Of a stretch of 5,455 nucleotides of DNA, positions 1 through 5,455 are shown piece after piece. The stretch's first letter is position 1; each line of letters begins with the position of its first letter. Source of the stretch: Lamprocystis purpurea (lineage in GTDB: Bacteria > Pseudomonadota > Gammaproteobacteria > Chromatiales > Chromatiaceae). The notes beneath the pieces were generated by a model that saw only the letters and a list, made by a program, of their open reading frames with translations, did no database searches and was not told the DNA's origin. Both the position numbers and the translations under genes were made by a program. The stretch spans positions 2,471 through 7,925 of the forward strand of contig DYRB01000121.1 in the NCBI GenBank assembly GCA_020718945.1. Direction: 5' to 3'.

Positions 1-1082
1 AGGTCCGCCACGGCTACGCACTCGTTGGCCTGGTGGATGGTGGCGTTCAGCGGCCCCAACTCCATGACTTGACAGCCCAGGGTGGCGATGAAGCGCCCGT
101 CCGAGGTCCCGCCGCTGGTGGACAACTCCGCATCCAGCCCGGTGACCGCGCCGATGGCCTCGCGGGCCGCTTCCACCAGGGCCCCGGCCGGGGTCAGGAA
201 GGGGTTGCCGGACAGGCGCCAGGTCAGCTCGTAGTCGAAGCCCCCGGCGTCGAGCATCGCCTCGACCCGTCGGCGGATCTCGGCTTCCGTCAGTTCGCTG
301 GAGAAGCGCAGATTGAACTGGGCGGTCAGGCGCCCGGGGATGATGTTCTCCGCCCCGGTGCCGACATTGAGGTTGGCGATCTGGAAGCTGGTGGGGGGAA
401 AGTAGTCGTTGCCACGATCCCACTCCTCGGCCACCAGGCGGGCCAGCACCGGGGCTAAGGCGTGGAGCGGGTTCTTGGCCAGGTGCGGGTAGGCCACATG
501 ACCCTGGCGCCCGATCACGGTCAGGAAGCCGTTGAGGCTCCCGCGCCGGCCGTTCTTGATGGTGTCCCCCAGCCGCTCCCGGCAGGACGGCTCCCCCACC
601 AGGCACCAGTCCAGGGCCTCGCCCCGGGCGGCGAGGGCCTCGACCACCTTGACGGTCCCGTCCGTGGCAATGCCCTCCTCGTCGCTGGTGATGAGGAAGG
701 CAATGGACCCGCGGTGCCCCGGGTGGGCCCGCACGAAGCCCTCGGTGGCGGTCACCATGGCCGCGATGGACCCCTTCATGTCCGCCGCCCCGCGCCCGTA
801 GAGCATCCCGTCGCGTACCTCGGGGACAAAGGGGTCTGAGTCCCAGTCGCCCAGGGGGCCGGGTGGGACCACGTCGGTGTGCCCGGCGAAGCAGAACACC
901 GGGCCCTGGGTGCCGCGCCTGGCCCACAGGTTCTGCACCCCGTTGGAGGGCATAGGTTCCAGGTGGAAGCCCAGGGCGGCCAGGCGCAACCCGATCAGGG
1001 TCTGGCAGCCGGCGTCGTCCGGGGTCACCGAAGGGCGGGCGATCAGGTCCCGGGCCAGGGCCAGGGTGGACGGGTCTGTCAT
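1..1082 (-). CDS. dapE: Succinyl-diaminopimelate desuccinylase (partial at the C-terminus)
   Basis: DapE is a cytoplasmic M20-family zinc hydrolase. It splits N-succinyl-LL-2,6-diaminopimelate into succinate and LL-diaminopimelate for lysine and peptidoglycan synthesis. The minus strand reads open for 360 codons from ATG at 1082 to the left edge; the E. coli enzyme is 375 residues, so about 15 are missing. Visible motifs are FAGHTDVVPPG (H68 metal ligand, D70), GRGAADMKG (D101), SDEEG (E135 general base, E136 ligand), VGEPS (E164) and NATIHQANE (H350). These are the H. influenzae DapE ligands shifted by one. KNGRRGSL and GGTSDGRFI are also intact. The start is supported by GGAGG at 1093-1097, ten bases upstream, and by the overlap of ATG with the TGA of the upstream remnant, suggesting translational coupling. 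No frameshift or missing key residue is seen. Confidence 0.97.
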   Translation of the reverse strand, partial: MTDPSTLALARDLIARPSVTPDDAGCQTLIGLRLAALGFHLEPMPSNGVQNLWARRGTQGPVFCFAGHTDVVPPGPLGDWDSDPFVPEVRDGMLYGRGAADMKGSIAAMVTATEGFVRAHPGHRGSIAFLITSDEEGIATDGTVKVVEALAARGEALDWCLVGEPSCRERLGDTIKNGRRGSLNGFLTVIGRQGHVAYPHLAKNPLHALAPVLARLVAEEWDRGNDYFPPTSFQIANLNVGTGAENIIPGRLTAQFNLRFSSELTEAEIRRRVEAMLDAGGFDYELTWRLSGNPFLTPAGALVEAAREAIGAVTGLDAELSTSGGTSDGRFIATLGCQVMELGPLNATIHQANECVAVAD

Positions 1083-1192
1083 GGGCCTAAGACCTCCAGG
1101 TAGAGGGCCTCGCTGAAGCCCAGGTGGCGCGCCGTGCCGGTATCGAGGACCGGGCGGCGAATGCAGTTGGGTATGCCGTAGAGGATCAGCAG
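1079..1192 (-). pseudogene. yffB: Internally deleted YffB/ArsC-Spx family remnant
   Basis: The minus strand reads LLILYGIPNC, the thioredoxin-fold N-terminus of the YffB/ArsC/Spx family with its cysteine. It is followed immediately by IRRPVLDTG and GFSEALYLEVL, which resemble the C-terminal end of YffB (E. coli: RPLL, then LGFSDSSYQQFF). Family members are about 115 residues; only about 37 codons are left, so roughly 75-80 residues are missing, without breaking the frame. No ATG, GTG or TTG starts the piece: a GGAG at 1200-1203 lies seven bases before a CTG codon (1190-1192), where ATG would be expected. The TGA (1079-1081) overlaps the dapE ATG, and yffB next to dapE is a known gammaproteobacterial arrangement. 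Family assignment rests on two short segments. A rare CTG start cannot be excluded, but the protein would lack most of its fold. Confidence 0.72.
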
Positions 1193-1424
1193 TGCAGGTC
1201 TCCGGTTGGTCGGACGGCGCGGCCGAGGGCGCGGACCGGGCAGCGGGCCTCGCCTACCCAGGGTGGCGGCATCCTGCCCGCCCCGAGACCGTTTGTACAG
1301 GCTTCGGCCCCGCCCGGCGCAGCGCCCAGGTGGTCCCCGGGATGCAGCAACAGCCTGGGTCCGGCTGTCCCGTCCGACCGGCCCCGGCCCGAGAGCCCGG
1401 GGGTGGAGGCCGTGGCGGAAGGGG
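1193..1424. other. Unassigned gap between divergent gene remnants
   Basis: About 230 GC-rich bases lie between the 5' ends of the minus-strand YffB remnant and the plus-strand binding-protein remnant. All six frames give low-complexity Arg/Pro/Gly-rich peptides with no recognisable motif. One perfect 6-bp inverted repeat is present (ACAGCC at 1350-1355, GGCTGT at 1363-1368, 7-base loop), without a T-tract. Both neighbours have lost their 5' ends, so this may be leftover intergenic DNA from a formerly larger divergent region. I see no clear promoter. Confidence 0.4.
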
Positions 1425-1937
1425 TCGAACGTCTACGGGACGGCCCCCGAGGTCGCCGAGGCCTTCCGTCGCGGCGAGGTCGGTGCCGTAGTCCACTGGG
1501 AGCCCCACATCCTGCGACTGGCCGAGGAGGCCGGGGACCGGGCGGTGGTGCTCACCGCCCCCGGCCTGGTGGTCAGTCTCTACCTGCTCCTGGCCCGGGC
1601 CGACAGGGTGCAGAACCAGGCCGTCGCGCTGCAAGGCGTCCTGCGCGCCCTGACTCAAGCGGAGGGCTTCGCCCGGGCGCACCCGGACCAGGCCCGCGCC
1701 GCCCTGGCCCGGGTCTATGACCTGAGCGCCCCGGACCTGGCCGCTGTCTGGGGCCTGTACGACTATCGGGTAGCCCTGGACCAGCCGCTGCTGCTGATCC
1801 TGGAGAGCGTGGCCCGCTGGCAGATCGGTCAGATGCCAACGGGCCCGGCCCCGCCGGGGCTGCCCAATTTCCTCGACTTCCTGTACCCGGATGCCCTCAA
1901 GGCGGTCAGGCCGGCCGCCGTGACGGTCATCTGCTGA
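1425..1937 (+). pseudogene. C-terminal half of a NitT/TauT-type periplasmic substrate-binding protein
   Basis: From about 1425 the frame encodes NVYGTAPEVAEAFRRGEV, then AVVHWEPHIL, LTAPGLVVSLYLLL, YDYRVALDQPLLLILE and PNFLDFLYPDAL. This matches my recollection of the C-terminal lobe of NMT1/THI5-like (SsuA/TauA class) binding proteins, in which an 'A-F-RGEVDA-V-WEP' stretch and a terminal 'PNFLDFI-P' are typical. Those proteins are usually about 330 residues; about 170 are here. The frame is open upstream to 1206, but that part is Arg/Pro-rich and shows neither signal peptide, lipobox nor N-terminal lobe. No permease or ATPase gene is nearby. The TGA (1935-1937) lies seven bases before the kinase ATG, so the pair was probably co-transcribed and the protein may have presented a ligand to the kinase. 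The ligand cannot be predicted. Secretion and function look lost. Confidence 0.7.
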
Positions 1938-1944
1938 CCCATCC

Positions 1945-2897
1945 ATGAACCTGCGCGCCAAGGTCCGTCTCGCCGCCCTGCTGCCGGTCCTGTTCGGCCT
2001 GGCCCTGCTCACCCTGGTGGGTCGGTGGTTGGTCCAGGGCCTGGACCAGCTCGCCGTCGGCATCCAGCGCCTGGCGGGGGGCGACCTGGCGGCGGTGGTG
2101 CCGGTCACCGGGCGCGACGAACTGGCCGCCCTGGGCCACGCCTTCAACAGCATGACCGCCCGGCTGCGGGACTCTTACACATCCATTGAGCGGCTGGGGC
2201 GCGAGGTGGCGGAGCGCGAACTGGTGGAGGAGTTCCGGCGCGGGAGCGAGGCGCGCTTGCGGGGCCTCAGCGCCGAACTGGAGCGGCGGGTGTTGGAGCG
2301 CACCGCCGAGCTGACCGCCGCCAACCAGGAACCGGAGAGCTTCGCCTACGCCGTCTCCCACGACCTGCGCGCCCCGTTGCGGGCCCTGAACGGGTTCAGC
2401 CAGGCCCTCATCGAAGACTACGGCGGCCAGTTGCAGGGGGAGGCGCGGGACTATCTGGACCAGATCGGGCTGGCCAGCGGCCGCATGGGCGACCTGATCG
2501 AGGGCCTGCTGGTGCTCTCCCGCAGCACCCGAGGGGATCTGCAACGCGACTCGGTGGACCTCTCCGCCCTGGTCGGGCCCATCCTGGGGGAATGGGTGCA
2601 GGCCGAACCGCGACGCCTGGTAGATCTGGATGTCCAGCCCGGGCTGATCGCCCAGGGCGATGCGCGCATGATCGGGGTGGTGATGCGCAACCTGTTGGGC
2701 AACGCCTGGAAGTACAGTGCCCGGGTCCCGGCAGCGCGCATCCGCGTCTACGTGTTCCGGGCGGGGGACTTCGTGGACCGCGAGGGCCCGGACCTGCCCG
2801 CGGTGGTGCTGCTCGACATCGCATTGCCGCGCCTGTCCGGCCTGGAGGTGCTGGAGCGGCTGCGCGCCGACCCGCGCACCGCCCTGGTGCCGGTGGT

Positions 2898-2898
<1 letters not shown>
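1945..2898 (+). pseudogene. Hybrid histidine kinase remnant, part 1: TM-HAMP-HisKA-broken HATPase-broken REC
   Basis: This is the N-terminal part of a membrane sensor kinase. After a basic start (MNLRAKVR) there is one hydrophobic segment (residues about 8-25), a HAMP domain (about 27-78, LAGGDL and GRDELAALGHAFNSM) and a coiled coil. A HisKA domain follows with SHDLRAPLRALNGFS (H139). The ATPase N-box NLLGNAWKYSAR (N253) is present, but the sequence then jumps after ARIRV into the middle of a receiver domain, VVLLDIALPRLSGLEVL (D291 as phospho-acceptor). The G1 and G2 boxes of the ATPase are absent, as are the acidic pair and C-terminal Lys of the receiver. In-frame sense ends near 2898; beyond it this frame runs to a stop at 3249 without homology. 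Residue 130 is Pro in NQEPESFAY, where relatives have Leu. There is no clear ribosome binding site, so translation may depend on the upstream reading frame. Confidence 0.85.
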
Positions 2899-3514
<616 letters not shown>

Positions 3515-3515
<1 letters not shown>

Positions 3516-4345
3516 GGCAGGGCAGTACCTTCTGGCTCACCGCCCACCTCACCCGTGGCCGCGGGGTCCAGGGGGCCACCGTCCGTGCCGGCACCGACGC
3601 CGAGGCGGCCTTGCGCATCCGCCACGCCGGGACCCGGGTCCTGCTGGCAGAGGACAACCTGATCAATCGCGAGGTGGCGGTGGACATCCTCAGTGCCGTG
3701 GGCCTGGTGGTGGACACCGCCGAGGACGGCCGCCAGGCCCTGGTCCTTGCGGCCCGGGGCGACTACGCCCTGGTCCTGATGGACGTGCAGATGCCGAACC
3801 TGGACGGCCTGGACGCCACCCGCGCCCTGCGGGCCCTGCCCGGCTGGGGCGACCGGCCTATCCTGGCCATGACCGCCAACGCCTTCGACGAGGACCGGCG
3901 TGCCTGCCTGGATGCAGGCATGAACGACTTCGTGCCCAAGCCCGTGGACCCGGCAATCCTGTTCAGTCTGCTGCTCAAGTGGCTGCCGGGCTGGGCATCG
4001 GTCCCGATTCTGGACCGGGCCGCGCCGCCTGCACCCAGGGCCACGCGAGGGCCCGACCAGAACGGGGCTGCACTGGCGCTGCTGGCCGGGCTACCGGGGC
4101 TGGACCTGCCCCAGGGGTCGGCGGAGGCCGTCGCGGCGCTCGTGAATGCGGCCGAGTTGGGGCCTGTCTTGGACCAGCTCGACCGCCTGCTGGCCCAGGG
4201 CGACAGCCGAGCCGGGCCCCTGTTCGCCGGGGCCTTGCCCCTGTTGCGCGCCGCCCTGGGTCCCCCCAGTGAGGCCCTGCGACGCGAGGTGGAGCGCTTC
4301 GATTACGAGGCCGCGCTCGACCTGCTGCGTGCGGCTCGGGAGTGA
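3515..4345 (+). pseudogene. Hybrid histidine kinase remnant, part 3: HATPase tail, complete receiver, Hpt-region remnant
   Basis: The frame shifts again. It opens with GQGSTFWLTAHLTRG, the last G-box and strand of a HATPase, without the rest of that domain. A complete receiver domain follows: LLAEDN (acidic pair), VLMDVQMPNLDG with the phospho-accepting Asp, ILAMTANAF with the conserved Thr, and FVPKPVDP with the conserved Lys. A linker and about 100 residues follow that look like the end of an Hpt region (LPGLDLPQG, then LDQLDRLLAQGD and LLRAALGPPSEAL). The expected Hpt histidine motif (HTLKG-like) is absent, so it too appears deleted. From a TTG at 3611, preceded by GAGG at 3602-3605, a 244-residue protein with the intact receiver (E14, D15, D58, T88, K110 in that numbering) could be made. 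Whether it is translated is unknown. The stop is TGA at 4343-4345. Confidence 0.85.
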
Positions 4346-4353
4346 TCCCCGGG

Positions 4354-4366
4354 GGGGCTTCGCCCC
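4354..4366. repeat. Small hairpin after the kinase remnant stop
   Basis: GGGGC and GCCCC flank a TTC loop, nine bases after the TGA. It has no T-tract, so it is a poor intrinsic terminator. GCTTCGCCCC (4357-4366) is also inverted-repeated at 4418-4427, tying it to the REP-like region. Confidence 0.4.
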
Positions 4367-4393
4367 AGACCGATCAGGCAGGGTCCGGGCCAG

Positions 4394-4482
4394 GTGGGAG
4401 CGGCGCCTCGCCGCGACGGGGCGAAGCTCAGCGAGCCCGGTGGCCACCGCCCTAGTCAGTCGCGACGGGGCGCCGCTCCCAC
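4394..4482. repeat. Inverted pair of REP-like palindromic elements
   Basis: Two 24-base units face each other (4394-4417 and the complement of 4459-4482) and match at 22 of 24 positions. Their outer 14 bases, GTGGGAGCGGCGCC and its complement, match perfectly. The first unit folds on itself (GCGGCG, CCT loop, CGCCGC at 4400-4414). The 41-base spacer contains the 12-base palindrome CGGTGGCCACCG (4438-4449). The GTGGGAGCGGC head followed by a self-complementary stem is the form of REP elements known in pseudomonads and xanthomonads. Two in opposite orientation resemble a BIME or REPIN, the usual product of a REP-associated (RAYT) transposase. Copies elsewhere in the genome are inferred, not seen. 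Confidence 0.7.
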
Positions 4483-4534
4483 GGGTGCCGATCCGGCATC
4501 CACATCTGGAGTCGGTCCCCCGGCCCAGGGCTGG

Positions 4535-4564
4535 TTGTGGGTCCCAGCCCCGCGGGCGTAAGAT
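4535..4564 (+). promoter_or_regulatory. Possible sigma-70-type promoter upstream of pckG
   Basis: TTGTGG (4535-4540) and TAAGAT (4559-4564, 4 of 6 matches to consensus) are 18 bases apart, which would start transcription near 4571. A 7-bp inverted repeat, GGGCTGG (4528-4534) and CCAGCCC (4544-4550), surrounds the -35 and could be an operator or just GC-rich structure. This is a weak consensus match in a GC-rich genome. Confidence 0.35.
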
Positions 4565-4583
4565 GCGGGCCGTTTGTGCCCAT

Positions 4584-4610
4584 GCCGCTGAATTGGGCGG
4601 CCTTTTTTTT
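4584..4610 (+). terminator. Intrinsic terminator-like hairpin with T8
   Basis: GCCGC (4584-4588) and GCGGC (4597-4601) enclose an 8-base loop and are followed by C and eight T's (4603-4610), the only such T-run in this GC-rich region. It lies 240 bases after the kinase stop and 142 bases before the pckG ATG. It could end upstream transcription, or it could lie inside the pckG leader as an attenuator. A competing pairing of GCCC (4578-4581) with GGGC (4595-4598) would break the stem. Confidence 0.55.
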
Positions 4611-4633
4611 GTGCAGCCGCACAGCCCGCGGGC

Positions 4634-4647
4634 GGGGTGGCCACCCC
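4634..4647. repeat. 14-base perfect palindrome in the pckG leader
   Basis: GGGGTGGCCACCCC is fully self-complementary. Its 10-base core GGTGGCCACC also occurs at 4439-4448 between the REP-like units. It might be an operator half-site pair or a second REP-related piece; no regulator is suggested by the sequence. Confidence 0.35.
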
Positions 4648-4692
4648 GGCACGGCCCGCACTGGTCCGAACATTGCTAGAGAACTGTATCCC

Positions 4693-4709
4693 CAGGCATT
4701 CTGTGCCTG
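4693..4709 (+). promoter_or_regulatory. Small leader hairpin before pckG
   Basis: CAGGCA and TGCCTG pair perfectly around a TTCTG loop, 30 bases upstream of the pckG ribosome binding site (4739-4743). It has no T-tract. It may affect mRNA stability or bind a regulator; the role is not known. Confidence 0.25.
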
Positions 4710-4738
4710 ACGCCCAGGCCCGCACCCGCCGCAACCCC

Positions 4739-4743
4739 GAGGA
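4739..4743 (+). promoter_or_regulatory. Ribosome binding site of pckG
   Basis: GAGGA sits nine bases before ATG 4753. This fixes that ATG as the start, ahead of the internal Met codons. Confidence 0.7.
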
Positions 4744-4752
4744 TTTCGCCCC

Positions 4753-5455
4753 ATGACCACGACCCACGACGGCCCTGCCCGGACCCAAAACCGCAAGCTC
4801 CTGGCCTGGGTGGACGCCATGGCCGAGCTGTGCACCCCGGATCGGATCTACTGGTGCGACGGCTCGCAGGCCGAGTACGACCGCATCTGCGACGAGATGG
4901 TGGAGGGCGGGACCTTCGTGCGCCTCAACCCGGCCAAGCGACCCAACAGCTTCCTGGCCCGCTCCCATCCGAGCGACGTGGCCCGGGTCGAGGACCGCAC
5001 CTTCATCTGCTCCGAGCGCGAGGAGGACGCCGGGCCGACCAACAACTGGATGCACCCCAAGGAGATGCGTGCCCGCCTCATGGAGCTGTTCAACGGCTGC
5101 ATGCGCGGCCGGACCCTCTACGTGATCCCGTTCAGCATGGGTCCGCTCGGGTCCCCCATAGCCCACATCGGGGTCGAGATCACCGACTCCCCCTATGTGG
5201 TGGTCAATCAGCGCATCATGACCCGCATGGGCCAGGCGGCGCTGGATGTGCTGGGGCCGGACGACGAGTTCGTGCCCTGCATGCACTCGGTTGGTGCGCC
5301 CCTGCAACCCGGCGAGCAGGATGTGCCCTGGCCCTGTGCCCCGACCATCGAGGACAAGTACATCAGTCACTTCCCCCAGACCCGGGAGATCTGGTCCTAT
5401 GGCAGCGGCTACGGCGGCAACGCCCTGCTGGGCAAGAAGTGCTTTGCCCTGCGCA
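4753..5455 (+). CDS. pckG: Phosphoenolpyruvate carboxykinase (GTP), N-terminal part
   Basis: This cytoplasmic enzyme converts oxaloacetate and GTP to phosphoenolpyruvate, GDP and CO2. It starts gluconeogenesis and can run in reverse as an anaplerotic step. The 234 visible codons are about 38 percent of the usual 600 or so residues. Hallmarks of the GTP-dependent family are RSHPSDVARVEDRTFI (residues 70-85, substrate-binding Arg region), the MGPLGSPIAHIGVEITDSPY stretch (129-148), VVNQRIMTRMG (150-160) and WSYGSGYGGNALLGKKCFALR (214-234), which leads to the catalytic core. The kinase-1a P-loop and Mn-binding residues lie beyond the right edge. The ATP-type enzyme (PckA) has a different sequence and is ruled out. 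There is no frameshift, and the gene looks functional in contrast to the locus before it. It is probably transcribed from its own promoter. Confidence 0.97.
   Translation, partial: MTTTHDGPARTQNRKLLAWVDAMAELCTPDRIYWCDGSQAEYDRICDEMVEGGTFVRLNPAKRPNSFLARSHPSDVARVEDRTFICSEREEDAGPTNNWMHPKEMRARLMELFNGCMRGRTLYVIPFSMGPLGSPIAHIGVEITDSPYVVVNQRIMTRMGQAALDVLGPDDEFVPCMHSVGAPLQPGEQDVPWPCAPTIEDKYISHFPQTREIWSYGSGYGGNALLGKKCFALR

Larger units (their letters stand above)
4346..4752. other. Intergenic region between the kinase remnant and pckG
   Basis: These 407 bases hold no credible gene on either strand. They contain, in order, a GGGGC/GCCCC hairpin just after the kinase stop, an inverted pair of REP-like elements, an imperfect sigma-70-like promoter, a hairpin with eight T's, a 14-base palindrome, a small hairpin and the pckG ribosome binding site. 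Confidence 0.7.

Noticed and set aside
33..1116. Plus-strand open frames opposite dapE
   Set aside because: They are shadows of the strongly supported minus-strand dapE and give low-complexity peptides without motifs.
1265..1282. GGCGG...CCGCC hairpin as a terminator
   Set aside because: Such stems are expected by chance at this GC content, and no T-tract follows on either strand.
4673..4690. Second promoter for pckG near TTGCTA/TGTATC
   Set aside because: Spacing and match to consensus are too poor, with only about half of the -10 bases fitting.
4456..5370. 304-codon minus-strand open frame opposite pckG
   Set aside because: It runs across the intergenic region and opposite clear pckG coding sequence, with no recognisable motif.

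Overview
The window is very GC-rich, and its best matches are to gammaproteobacterial families. DapE tracks the Escherichia coli/Haemophilus type closely, a YffB (ArsC/Spx-like) remnant sits directly upstream of dapE, and there is a GTP-type PEP carboxykinase and a large multi-domain hybrid histidine kinase locus. Together with REP-like repeats of the GTGGGAGCGGC type, this suggests a high-GC environmental gammaproteobacterium. A Chromatiales-like purple or other sulfur bacterium is my guess; the genus cannot be fixed from the sequence.

Layout. (1) 1-1082, minus strand: dapE, intact except that its C-terminus runs off the left edge. (2) 1079-1192, minus strand: a short remnant of a yffB/arsC-like gene, with its first residues joined directly to its last third and no usual start codon; its stop overlaps the dapE start. 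(3) 1193-1424: about 230 bases with no recognisable gene. (4) 1425-1937, plus strand: the C-terminal half of a NitT/TauT-type periplasmic substrate-binding protein. (5) 1945-4345, plus strand: remains of one large hybrid sensor histidine kinase, now in three reading frames with a nonsense codon and several apparent internal deletions. (6) 4346-4752: an intergenic region with an inverted pair of REP-like elements, a possible promoter, and a hairpin followed by eight T's. (7) 4753-5455, plus strand: pckG, intact as far as the window goes.

How the parts relate. The substrate-binding protein and the kinase were probably a ligand-sensor pair: the periplasmic protein binds a small molecule, and the membrane kinase relays it through HisKA/HATPase, receiver and Hpt modules. 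As written here the system cannot work. Both ATP-binding domains, most of the first receiver, parts of both PAS domains and the Hpt histidine site are missing. Only the last receiver domain is complete. The flanking housekeeping genes dapE (lysine and peptidoglycan precursor synthesis) and pckG (gluconeogenesis) show no damage. The sequence therefore shows a locus riddled with internal deletions between healthy genes. This is either real gene decay or an assembly artefact, and the window alone cannot decide between them.

I did not find a convincing new biological system. The two signals most worth following are the cluster of internal deletions and the possible short transcript or attenuator ahead of pckG.
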